This document shows, in pieces, positions 51,871-60,305 of a DNA stretch of 64,000 nucleotides. Positions within the stretch are counted from its first letter, which is position 1; every line of letters starts with the position of its first letter. Source of the DNA: Candidatus Thiothrix putei (GTDB taxonomy: Bacteria > Pseudomonadota > Gammaproteobacteria > Thiotrichales > Thiotrichaceae); NCBI GenBank assembly GCA_029972225.1, contig CP124756.1:558001-622000 (forward strand). The letters are read 5' to 3'. A program made the position numbers and the translations under genes. The notes under the pieces were generated by a model that saw only the letters and a program-made list of their open reading frames with translations, did not search any database and was not told the origin of the DNA.

Positions 51871-53228
51871 TACAAGAACCGGCTGATGAGAATCATATCG
51901 CTATCCACCCCTTGAGGCAGTGGAATGCGCATTTTATGACCGCTGCCCGGTGCTACTTCTACACGATCACCGAGTAGGGTTTGCATCGAGTCTAGAATAA
52001 ATTCGCGGTTATTGCCGTCGGGAAGTACCATTTCCAGCCGATCGCCCACGCCGAAACGGTTTTTCACATCCAGCTCAATCCAGCCATTTTCACGGTCAAC
52101 ACGCATGGCTTCGGCAACGAATTGCTGCTGATGCCCCATTGATGCGCCTTGCATGTAGTTTTGGTATTCGTGGGTATGGTGGCGTTCGTAAAAGCCATCG
52201 GTGTAACCGCGATTCGCCAGATTTTCCAACACGCCCAGCAATTTGGGGTCGAAGCTGCGCCCTGCCATGGCGTCATCAATCGCTTGCTTATACGTCTGGG
52301 CAGTACGCGCCACATAGTAATGCGATTTGGTGCGCCCTTCGATTTTCAAGCAATCCACGCCGATTTCGGTGAGTTTTTGGACGTGTTCGACGGCGCGTAA
52401 ATCTTTGGAATTCATGATGTACGTGCCGTGTTCATCTTCCATGACGGGCATGAGTTCGCCGGGGCGGTTGGTTTCTTCGAGGAAATACACCTTGTCCGCC
52501 AGCGGATGGCGTTCTTGGTTGCCACAACTGCCCATGCTTTGCGCTTGGTTGAACAAATCCATCGGCAATACCGCTTCTTTGGGGACAAATTTGCCTTCCG
52601 CTGCTTCGACCGCTTCGGTGGTTTTATATTCCCAGCGGCAGGCATTGGTGCAAGTGCCTTGGTTGGGGTCGCGGTGGTTGAAATAGCCGGAAAGCAGACA
52701 ACGCCCAGAATACGCAATGCACAACGCGCCGTGGACGAAGACTTCCAGCTCCATATCCGGGCATTCTTGGCGGATTTCGGCGATTTCATCCAGCGATAAT
52801 TCCCGCGATAAAATCACGCGGGTCAAGCCGAGGCTTTGCCAGAATTTCACCGTGGCGTAGTTGACGGTGTTGGCTTGCACGGAAAGGTGGATGGGAATTT
52901 CTGGCCATTTTTCGCGTACCAACATAATCAAGCCGGGGTCTGCCATGATCAGCGCGTCGGGATTCATCGCAATCACCGGCGCAAGGTCTTCCATGAAGGT
53001 TTTGATCTTGCTGTTGTGCGGGGAAATGTTCGCCGCGACGAAAAATTGCTTGCCCAACGAATGCGCTTCGGCAATACCGAGTGCAAGGTTGTCGTTTTTG
53101 AATTCATTATTGCGCACCCGCAGCGAGTAGCGCGGTTGTCCGGCGTAGACCGCATCCGCACCGTAGGCGAAGGCGTGGCGCATGGATTTGAGTGTACCCG
53201 CTGGGGCAAGCAATTCAGGGCGTTTCAT
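51870..53228 (-). CDS. trhP: tRNA 5-hydroxyuridine modification protein TrhP (YegQ, U32 family)
   Basis: A U32 peptidase-family protein required for prephenate-dependent hydroxylation of wobble U34 in tRNAs. I start at MKRPELLAPAGTLKSMRHAF (53228), where homology begins; a TTG at 53258 is in frame but would add ten odd residues. Diagnostic segments are YGADAVYAGQPRYSLRVRNNEF, PIHLSVQANTVNYATVKFW and VHGALCIAYSGRCLLSGYFN. The cysteine group CTNACRWEY follows. Residues ~380-450 form the small C-terminal domain. The 452-residue length matches E. coli YegQ. Confidence 0.93.
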   Translation of the reverse strand: MKRPELLAPAGTLKSMRHAFAYGADAVYAGQPRYSLRVRNNEFKNDNLALGIAEAHSLGKQFFVAANISPHNSKIKTFMEDLAPVIAMNPDALIMADPGLIMLVREKWPEIPIHLSVQANTVNYATVKFWQSLGLTRVILSRELSLDEIAEIRQECPDMELEVFVHGALCIAYSGRCLLSGYFNHRDPNQGTCTNACRWEYKTTEAVEAAEGKFVPKEAVLPMDLFNQAQSMGSCGNQERHPLADKVYFLEETNRPGELMPVMEDEHGTYIMNSKDLRAVEHVQKLTEIGVDCLKIEGRTKSHYYVARTAQTYKQAIDDAMAGRSFDPKLLGVLENLANRGYTDGFYERHHTHEYQNYMQGASMGHQQQFVAEAMRVDRENGWIELDVKNRFGVGDRLEMVLPDGNNREFILDSMQTLLGDRVEVAPGSGHKMRIPLPQGVDSDMILISRFL

Positions 53229-53316
53229 GGGGGGAGTATCCGCTGTGTGTAAGTTCAAGCGGGGATTATATTCCCAAGTGTGGCGCTAGGCTAATTTACT
53301 GCAAGGCTGGGGCGGT

Positions 53317-56300
53317 TTAGGCTGCCCACTTACGCCGATTAGCCGCAAAGTCCAGCACCAACGCAAATACGTTGTCGCACTTGGTTTTGAAGGTCACGCG
53401 GTCGTAGCTGTCGGGTAAATCCTTGTCCAGCACGTCCTCAATCGCATTTTTCACCGCCAATTGCGTTTGGCTGTCTTTCCACCAATCTTGCACCAACACT
53501 TTGGGGTGTTCCTGCAACAAGCGGATCAGCAGGTCTTTCGCCGCCAGTTTCACGCGCTGTTCTTCAGCTTGGGTGAGTTTGTCTTTTTTCAGCAAGTCGT
53601 ACAGCTCCAGCTCATCCTCGCTCAAGCCTTCGCGCACATGGCGTTCATCCTCGGTTTGCAGCGCTTGGGTGAAACGCACTAAATCCTCAAAATAGTTATC
53701 GGTGGAGGAACTACCCGCGTTGTAACGCTCAATAATTGCCTGCAAGCGTGCCGCAAATGCTACCCGCGTCACGTTTTGCGCCATCATATTGTGCAACTTG
53801 GCTTCAATAAACGCCCGCATATCCGCAATCTCGATATTTTTGTAATGCGCAACGCTGAAATCTTCGCGCAGCTTGTCGAAGTCGATCTTGCTCAAATCCC
53901 ACGTCCGCCCTTTTTGGATAATGCGGTATTCTGCCCCGAACTCGCGCTGGCGAAACTCGTCGGCATCATCCACCACCACGCTTTCATCCAGCAATTCGGC
54001 AATGCGCTGGCTGACGGCTTCAATATCTGCACCTTCCACCAAGCTATCCACCACCCCGCGTAAGTATTGGATCGCGGCAATATCCAGCCGTGGTGCTTGC
54101 TGATAAATTTCTGGTTTGCAGGCTTCGTACAAGGCTGACACGGTATTGTCGTAGACGTTGAAGGCTTTGCGCCATTCCTCATTGCCCAGCAAAATGTCGG
54201 CAAAAGCGTTGAATTTCGCAATATTTTTGAAAGTGTCTTGCGTACCTAGTACAGCATTCAGGTCAATGTCACGCTCACGACAAAAGCTCAGCGTTTGGGC
54301 AACCGCATCATCCAGCAACACCAGCAATTCGGCTTTTTCCTGCACTGGCACGGTTTCGCCCGTGTCGCCTTGCGCGTAATCTTTCAACGCCTTTTTCATA
54401 TTGCGGAACACATTGTAGTAATCAACGATTTCGCCGTGCTGCTTTTCCACGGGTTTGCCGCTGTAACCTTGGATGCTGTAAGACGCGACGCGGTTAGCGC
54501 GGGCGATGGTTTGCATCAAGGTGTGGCCTTTCATCGGCTTGTCGAGATACAGCGTTGAAACGGTGGGCGCGTCAAAGCCAGTCAGCCACATGGCGCACAC
54601 AAATACCAGTTGCAACGGGTGTTCGGGGTCTTTGAAATTGTGCTCAATATCGTGACCGTTGGCATCCAACTGGTCGAGCCGCGTAATGTGCGGTTTGATG
54701 TCGAGCTTTTGCTGGGTGAAACGCGCTTCATCGGCTTTGGGATCGCTGATAACCACTGCCATTTCCACCGACTTCATCCATTCCAGCCGTTTTTTCAGGC
54801 GGGCTTTTTCAACTTCATTGGTGGTGGTATTGATGCGCCCGCGCAGGTTTTTCAGTTCAGCTTTCCAATGCTGCTGCACCTTGTCATACATGGTCACGGC
54901 AGTGAATTTGTCGACGGTAATTACCATGCCCTTGCCGAGATAACCGCGCTGCGGGAAGTGGTACACGATGTCTTGTGCAATCGTATCCAGCCGGTCGTCG
55001 CGTTTGATCACTTCCATTTCAGTGGCGAATTTGCGTTCCAGCTTGTCCTGTTGCGCCGCGTCCAGCTCTTCCTCTTCCAGCAACGCACAGAATTCTTCGC
55101 TCAAATCCTCATTCTGAATCAACACCTTGGGGACACGCTTTTCGTAGAACAGCGGCACGGTGGCTTTATCGTCCATCGCTTGCTGGAAGTTGTATTCCGA
55201 GACGTAACCGCCGAACCACGCGCTGGTTTTGCGTTCTTTGCCCAACAGTGGCGTACCTGTGAACGCGAGGAAATGTGCGCCTTTGAGTCCAGCACGCATG
55301 TTTTCCGCCAGACTTTGGTATTGGGTACGGTGCGCCTCATCCACCATCACGATCACTTCGCGCCCATCCTTGGGGTCAAACAAACGCGGGTAGGCTTTGC
55401 CCTTGTCGTAGCGGAATTTCTGGATCAGGGTGAACATCACCTTTTTGTTCTGCCCCAGAAACTTGCGCATCTCTTCGGCGTTACTGGGTTGTGCGGCATC
55501 TTCTTTTTGCACCGTGCCGGTATTCAGGAAGTTGCGGTAAATCTGCCCGTCCAAATCCTGCCTATCTGTCACCACCACAAAGCTGAAATTGCCACTGACC
55601 TTGCGGAAGATTTTGCGCACGTAAAAAATCATCGAGAAACTTTTGCCTGACCCTTGCGTGTGCCAAAACACCCCCAGCTTGCCGTCGTGCTGCTCACGTT
55701 GCAGGAAACGTTGATAAGCACTGTTCACGCCCAGAAACTGGTGGTTTTGCGCAATGATTTTGGTATTGCCCTTGTGGTAGATCACGAAGTTTTCCAGGTA
55801 ATCCAGCAAGCGGCTGCGCTCACACAAACCCGCGATGGCGTATTCCAGCGATGTGCCTTGCGCTTCGATTTGCGGGCGGTTGACCATTTCTTTTTCATCC
55901 GCCACCCGCAACCAGTGGAAGAAATGTTCCCAACCGGCAGTAAAACTGCCCACGCGGGTTTCCAGCGCGTTGGAGAGAATGCAAAACGCATTGCAGTGGA
56001 ACAGTTGTGGAATATCGTGCAAGTAATTGGTCAGGTTGTCGTCAAACGCACTGCGGAGTTTGACGTTGGAGTTTTTCAGTTCAATGAATACCAGCGGCAA
56101 ACCGTTGACGTACAAAATCACATCCGGGCGGCGGTAGGCAGCTTTGGGGGCTTGTCCCAGTGACTTGATCCACAATTGCGCCACGGCGAGGTAGCGGTTA
56201 TTGGCGGGTATGCTGAAGTCGATCAGGCGCACGAAGTCGTGTTGTTTCACGCCCTTGGCATACTCAAAGGTGACGGGTACGCCATCGCGGATAAACTGGT

Positions 56301-56586
56301 CGAGTTCCTGATTGGCTTTGAGCGGGGAAAGTGCGATACGCCGATCCATCAGCATTGCCACCACCTCGGTGATAACGCTGGCGGGAATGTGCGGGTTCAA
56401 GCGTGCGCAGGCTTCCCGTAAACGCTCGGCGAGAATCACGTCGCGCTTGTCGGTGCGTTGTGAACCGTCGTTGAGATCATCGGGGTTGGCGGCATGGCAA
56501 TCCAGTACATCGAAACCGTGCAAGTGTTGCAGCTTTTGCAGCAATGCCTGCTCGATGTCATCTTCGGATATAAAATTTCTTGCCAT
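53317..56586 (-). CDS. hsdR: Type I R-M restriction subunit HsdR (system 2)
   Basis: A 1089-residue HsdR, distinct from the one at 8135. The endonuclease site is RRPDVILYVNGLPLVFIELKNS near residue 150, Walker A HTQGSGKSFSM, the DEAD box VMVDEAHRTQYQ and motif III AFTGTPLLG. Later helicase segments (LTGFDAPTVSTLYLDKPMKG, QTIARANRV) are intact. No repeat insertions are present. It belongs with hsdM at 62136, but the hsdS gene of this system is disrupted and a toxin-antitoxin cluster lies between. An intact HsdR without HsdS cannot cut DNA on its own in the known type I mechanism. Confidence 0.95.
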   Translation of the reverse strand: MARNFISEDDIEQALLQKLQHLHGFDVLDCHAANPDDLNDGSQRTDKRDVILAERLREACARLNPHIPASVITEVVAMLMDRRIALSPLKANQELDQFIRDGVPVTFEYAKGVKQHDFVRLIDFSIPANNRYLAVAQLWIKSLGQAPKAAYRRPDVILYVNGLPLVFIELKNSNVKLRSAFDDNLTNYLHDIPQLFHCNAFCILSNALETRVGSFTAGWEHFFHWLRVADEKEMVNRPQIEAQGTSLEYAIAGLCERSRLLDYLENFVIYHKGNTKIIAQNHQFLGVNSAYQRFLQREQHDGKLGVFWHTQGSGKSFSMIFYVRKIFRKVSGNFSFVVVTDRQDLDGQIYRNFLNTGTVQKEDAAQPSNAEEMRKFLGQNKKVMFTLIQKFRYDKGKAYPRLFDPKDGREVIVMVDEAHRTQYQSLAENMRAGLKGAHFLAFTGTPLLGKERKTSAWFGGYVSEYNFQQAMDDKATVPLFYEKRVPKVLIQNEDLSEEFCALLEEEELDAAQQDKLERKFATEMEVIKRDDRLDTIAQDIVYHFPQRGYLGKGMVITVDKFTAVTMYDKVQQHWKAELKNLRGRINTTTNEVEKARLKKRLEWMKSVEMAVVISDPKADEARFTQQKLDIKPHITRLDQLDANGHDIEHNFKDPEHPLQLVFVCAMWLTGFDAPTVSTLYLDKPMKGHTLMQTIARANRVASYSIQGYSGKPVEKQHGEIVDYYNVFRNMKKALKDYAQGDTGETVPVQEKAELLVLLDDAVAQTLSFCRERDIDLNAVLGTQDTFKNIAKFNAFADILLGNEEWRKAFNVYDNTVSALYEACKPEIYQQAPRLDIAAIQYLRGVVDSLVEGADIEAVSQRIAELLDESVVVDDADEFRQREFGAEYRIIQKGRTWDLSKIDFDKLREDFSVAHYKNIEIADMRAFIEAKLHNMMAQNVTRVAFAARLQAIIERYNAGSSSTDNYFEDLVRFTQALQTEDERHVREGLSEDELELYDLLKKDKLTQAEEQRVKLAAKDLLIRLLQEHPKVLVQDWWKDSQTQLAVKNAIEDVLDKDLPDSYDRVTFKTKCDNVFALVLDFAANRRKWAA

Positions 56587-56647
56587 TTGCCCTGCCCCGT
56601 TTATTTGCGCGGATTTGGGGAAGTTTAGCGCAGACGTTAGCCTCCAG

Positions 56648-56872
56648 CTACTCCCCGACCACTGTTAGTGCGTAAGCCAATAAATCCTCACCGAAATGGG
56701 CTTTAGACAGGCGCAGAATGTCAATGTAGGGCGCAAGCAATGGAATGATACCTTTATGCTTGGCTTCGATGAGAACACCGAGACTACCGATAATTTTGAC
56801 CTGATTGATCTTTGCCACTTTGCGTCCGGCTTTTTCATCAATCAGCAAATAATCGGCGTGAAGATTTTTGTA
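56648..56872 (-). pseudogene. DUF3368 PIN-like toxin, C-terminal fragment
   Basis: Reads HADYLLIDEKAGRKVAKINQ then IIGSLGVLIEAKHKGIIP, the conserved C-terminal half of DUF3368 PIN-domain toxins. The N-terminal half with the first catalytic acids is missing: the fragment begins directly at the stop of the UPF0175 gene. The toxin was removed by deletion and only the antitoxin remains whole. Confidence 0.8.
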
Positions 56873-57139
56873 TCACGCCAACTTCCGCGCCAACATCTCA
56901 ATTTCTGCTTGCAGCTCGTCGGTGCTTTCGTAGGTCTGCGGCGGCTCGATGCCCCGTTGACGGCATTCGTATAAAAACTCATAGCGGTCTAGGTCGCCGA
57001 CAAATTCAGCGGCAGCACTGGCGGAAAAACGCCCCTGACGGTACAAGTCGATGGCGGTATTCAGCTTGAGCAGGCGCACAAGCTCGGTAGGTGATTGAAA
57101 GATCAAATACTTTTCTGGAATATCGAGTGTCAGTTGCAT
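56873..57139 (-). CDS. UPF0175-family antitoxin
   Basis: An 88-residue UPF0175 protein. It contains LLKLNTAIDLYRQGRFSASAAAEFVG, a helix-turn-helix-like segment of this family. DLDRYEFLYECRQRGIEPP follows, then an acidic helix. UPF0175 genes usually precede DUF3368 toxins as antitoxins. Here the toxin is only a fragment, so the pair is probably inactive as an addiction module. Confidence 0.85.
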   Translation of the reverse strand: MQLTLDIPEKYLIFQSPTELVRLLKLNTAIDLYRQGRFSASAAAEFVGDLDRYEFLYECRQRGIEPPQTYESTDELQAEIEMLARKLA

Positions 57140-57193
57140 GATGCACCTCTGCTAACGATGTTTGATGTCATACTAGCACGAAACCGCGCTCTG

Positions 57194-57228
57194 TTCCCGC
57201 ATCGACGGCGGCAACTGCACCGCCAAAT
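57194..57228. repeat. 35-bp direct repeat, left copy (duplicated hsdS 3' end)
   Basis: An exact 35-bp match to 58103-58137; it starts TTCCCGCATCGACGGCGGCA and ends CACCGCCAAAT. It comes from the last codons of hsdS (reverse strand, encoding LAVQLPPSMRE) and lies on the far side of fic-yhfG from that gene. Similarity continues more loosely for about 30 bp. Confidence 0.9.
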
Positions 57229-57266
57229 CCTCCAACGTCACCGAAATCAACAAGATAGTAAAACGC

Positions 57267-57857
57267 TCAAATATCGGAAATAATCCGCTGAAACAGGGTT
57301 TGTAATGGCTGCAAGTCACCCAAATAACCGGCAATATTTGCTTGAATCCACTCGTCCTGCTCGACCTGCGACCAATCCAACCCGTATCCTGCATTGATAG
57401 CGATTAGATCAAAAAACAACCGTTGAGTGCGCCCATTGCCTTCGCGAAAAGGGTGAATCACATTCAATTCACAGTAGTAGTCAGCCAATTGTTCCAGTAG
57501 AGAAGCGACGGGCAAGCCTACCAAGCAATCTTCATTTGCCAGCTTGCGCAACAACTTGTTGGTTTCTTTTTCGATGTAAGCGGCGGTACAAAAGCGGGTA
57601 TTGCCTTTGCTGAGGTCAACTGTTCGTAACTCCCCCGCCCACGGGTAAATGTCTTGAAACAAATGACGATGGATAGCTTGCAATGTCGCCAAATTAAAAG
57701 CTGAAAAATCAGGCTCAAACAAAGCTGCTCTGGATTCTGTCAGGGCTTTTTCGACTTCTGCAAGTTCGGCGGCATCCCGAATACCCAGATGGTTCACTAA
57801 GACCGTGCTGTTGGGGTAACAAGCAGGATCGTTGGTGACACCGTATTTATCCTGCAT
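57267..57857 (-). CDS. fic: Fic-domain protein (class I Fic toxin)
   Basis: A 196-residue Fic protein, an AMP-transferase that typically inactivates targets such as gyrase or topoisomerase IV. The catalytic motif HPFREGNGRTQR is complete (about residues 130-142). The N-terminal part has YPNSTVLVNHLGI and FQDIYPWAGELRTVDLSKGNTRF, the usual cell-filamentation Fic layout. It lacks an own inhibitory helix; the overlapping upstream gene supplies it. The two genes overlap by 11 bp. Confidence 0.92.
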   Translation of the reverse strand: MQDKYGVTNDPACYPNSTVLVNHLGIRDAAELAEVEKALTESRAALFEPDFSAFNLATLQAIHRHLFQDIYPWAGELRTVDLSKGNTRFCTAAYIEKETNKLLRKLANEDCLVGLPVASLLEQLADYYCELNVIHPFREGNGRTQRLFFDLIAINAGYGLDWSQVEQDEWIQANIAGYLGDLQPLQTLFQRIISDI

Positions 57858-58026
57858 AGCGGAGTTTGATTTGCTGGATGCGTTGCAAGATTTGCTGGCG
57901 TGTCAGGGCATCAAGATCGACTTCTTTTTCAGGGGCTGTGGTGAAACCTTCCAGCCGTAAACTGGCTTGGTAATTGCGGTTACGGGTGGCGTGGAAGTAG
58001 ATGATTTTTTGTTCTTTAGTCAGCAT
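57847..58026 (-). CDS. YhfG-family Fic antitoxin (59 aa)
   Basis: A short gene of 59 codons: MLTKEQKIIYFHATRNRNYQ, then ASLRLEGF, then an acidic linker and the helix LTRQQILQRIQQIKLRYAG. The pattern RNRNYQASxRLEG is that of YhfG/FicA antitoxins. SLRLEG fits the inhibitory motif (S/T)xxxE(G/N), whose Glu blocks ATP positioning in the Fic active site. It overlaps the fic start, as normal for class I modules. Confidence 0.85.
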   Translation of the reverse strand: MLTKEQKIIYFHATRNRNYQASLRLEGFTTAPEKEVDLDALTRQQILQRIQQIKLRYAG

Positions 58027-58102
58027 CAGATAGCCTTTTTACCGTTAGAAAACAGTGACATTTTAGCATAGGTATCCATTGCGCCACTAGTCACGATGTT
58101 GT

Positions 58103-58137
58103 TTCCCGCATCGACGGCGGCAACTGCACCGCCAAAT
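58103..58137. repeat. 35-bp direct repeat, right copy (within the hsdS 3' end)
   Basis: Part of the hsdS C-terminal codons, identical to 57194-57228. The pair flanks fic-yhfG (57267-58026) in direct orientation about 0.9 kb apart, so recombination between them would remove the module. Confidence 0.9.
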
Positions 58138-58369
58138 TCTCCTCCGCCAATTTCCCCGAAATCAAACGCGGCAACAACGTATTTTTTGTCTTCAGCAAAT
58201 TTTCTGTAAGTTCTGCTTGTTGAGCCAGACTTTTGAATATTGGGGAAATTATCTCATCAAACTTTTGCTGGATTGTTTGTTCAGGCACAGCTAATTTGAG
58301 CGCAGCAAGGTGATTGCGGTTTAATGAGGGAACGCCTGCACCAGCATTGAAATTCTCCAACCGCATGGC

Positions 58370-59833
58370 GTAACTACTCAGTCTATCCAAAAACCGCTCT
58401 GAGAGACTCAAACGGATTTCGCCCCTGAATCTTGTCGGTTTCCCACACGGAACGGATAACACAAAAAGCCTCCGCACCGCCCATTGCGCGGAATCCACCC
58501 GCCACCTTGAGTTTAACTTTGACGGGTCGAACGGCTCGTTCAGCCAGATTGTTGTCAAACGGTACATCAAACCGCTGAATGAACTGCAACACCGAATCCT
58601 TGAAGTCACGTAGACGGCATAACAAGTTTCTGGCGGGGTCTTGTTTGGCTTTGCCTTGTTTAGGGTTGATTTTAGGTTGTTCAGGGAAAATCAACAGTCC
58701 GTGATTCACCCATTGGTCATAACGTTGCTTGAGTTCAGTCATTTGCTCCAGCGACAATGCCGTTTGTTGCGCGTCTTTTGCTTCAGCCACTGCGGTCTTA
58801 GCATCAATCAAGACCTGTTTGAGTTGTGCAGGCCATTGATGTTTGAGGGTTTCATCAAAGTAGTTCAACTCCCGCAGCAGATGCGCCCCACAAAGGCTGT
58901 GTACCACCTGATCAAAGCGGAAATACGGTTTCCAATGGTCATGAACCGCAACGCCTTGGAATACCGGCAGGATTCCCGCCGCTGTCATGGCCTCGTATCC
59001 GCGCCGTGCATGGGCAGTGTAGTAAACGGCTTCGGGTGTTGCGGCTACATGCAACCATTGGGTTTTGCCTTGCGCCCGCATTCCGCTTTCATCAAAGTGA
59101 GCCACGTCGCTGCTACTAATGGTGTTCTGAATAGCTGTATAAGTGGCCGTCAGGTTTTCACTCGCCTGACCGATCCAGTGCTGCACACTGCCATCGGAAG
59201 GCTTAACACCGTATTGGTCGAATACAATCTCGCTTGCCCGTGACAGCGAAATGAAATGACCTTGTACCAAACCCACCGTATAGGCCTTTAAACGTGCGCC
59301 GTAACTGATGTAAGGGGCGAGTGTTGCCGGGAATTCGCCTTTATGAACCTTGCCACAACCACACGTGCAAATCAGTTGGCGGTGTTCCGTGACCACGATT
59401 TGGGGTTCGGGAATGTCCCACTGTTGCCGACATTCACCTGTCTCAATCAGGGCTTCGGTTAGCGGCAAACCACAGTCGCAATGCCCGGCAACACCGTAAT
59501 ATTCCACGTGATCGGGTGATGGGTGCATCACGAGGCTATGCCCTTTATGACCTGGCTGGCCACCTTTTGGGCGTTGTCCAAGCTGACGCGGCTGTGCGGG
59601 TTGGCGTTTCAGTCCATCCGATGACGGGGGCTTGTGTGAATTTTTACTGTTTTTGTTGAGCTGTGCTTCCAGCTCATTCACGCGGGCGGTCAACTGATCA
59701 ATACGGTCAAACAGCGTCAACACTAACTCCACCAATTCGGCGTGGCTTAACTGCTGGAGACTTTCTCGTGTTGGGCGGGGTAGCTGGTTCATACCGATAG
59801 TGTAGCTGATTTTTTAGGAGACTGAGTAGTTAC
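58370..59833 (-). mobile_element. IS66-type insertion sequence (single-gene form)
   Basis: 1464 bp with perfect 14-bp terminal inverted repeats (GTAACTACTCAGTC / GACTGAGTAGTTAC). It is flanked by 8-bp direct repeats CGCATGGC at 58362-58369 and 59834-59841; 8-bp duplications are typical of IS66. It carries tnpC alone, without tnpA and tnpB accessory genes. It splits the second recognition domain of hsdS. Confidence 0.93.
58383..59792 (-). CDS. IS66-family transposase TnpC
   Basis: A 469-residue transposase. N-terminal leucine-zipper-like helix (LVLTLFDRIDQLTARVNELE), then NSKNSHKPPSSDGL and a Cys-rich zinc segment (CDCGLPL, CTCGCGKVH). The DDE domain has VAHFDESGMRAQGKTQWLH (first Asp), FQGVAVHDHWKPYF (second Asp) and NNLAERAVRPVKVKLKV (Glu). 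It ends with the family RSVWETDKIQGRNPFESL. Complete; the stop is 13 bp from the element end. Confidence 0.93.
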   Translation of the reverse strand: MNQLPRPTRESLQQLSHAELVELVLTLFDRIDQLTARVNELEAQLNKNSKNSHKPPSSDGLKRQPAQPRQLGQRPKGGQPGHKGHSLVMHPSPDHVEYYGVAGHCDCGLPLTEALIETGECRQQWDIPEPQIVVTEHRQLICTCGCGKVHKGEFPATLAPYISYGARLKAYTVGLVQGHFISLSRASEIVFDQYGVKPSDGSVQHWIGQASENLTATYTAIQNTISSSDVAHFDESGMRAQGKTQWLHVAATPEAVYYTAHARRGYEAMTAAGILPVFQGVAVHDHWKPYFRFDQVVHSLCGAHLLRELNYFDETLKHQWPAQLKQVLIDAKTAVAEAKDAQQTALSLEQMTELKQRYDQWVNHGLLIFPEQPKINPKQGKAKQDPARNLLCRLRDFKDSVLQFIQRFDVPFDNNLAERAVRPVKVKLKVAGGFRAMGGAEAFCVIRSVWETDKIQGRNPFESLRAVFG

Positions 59834-60305
59834 CGCATGGCTTTTAAAATGAAATAAACCAAATATGGGCTATTGCCTTTAAAATCTTTTACGAACAGAC
59901 AGGTATTCAAAGGCCATGCTTGCTTTTGAATAAACTGGACTGTGCCAAGACTTCCTGAACGACCAGTTGCCACAATAGGCGGCTTAACCTTGAACTCTTT
60001 ATGGAATGCTTTAATTGACGTAGAAGCAACAACAGGAAAGTCTCCCGGCTCAATATCTGCATCTGGTAAATCATATCCACGTTGTAGCGTGCAAAAATCA
60101 TCAAATCTTTTATTTTCCCATCCCTTCGGAATCCCCTTCTCAAATTTAGCCTCACGCCAGCCGGGGAAACGGAAGCGCACAAACCATTCGCGGTAGAGTT
60201 CTTCCGCCATGTTTTCCAGCAAGGCAATACGCCGCTTGTTGTTCTCGATCAGATCGTCGTAGGCGGAGAGAATGCCCGCAATTTTGTCCTGAGTTCTTTT
60301 AGGAG

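Noticed and set aside
54610..55650. 346-codon frame opposite hsdR of system 2
   Set aside because: Pure antisense of the HsdR helicase region; no family resemblance.
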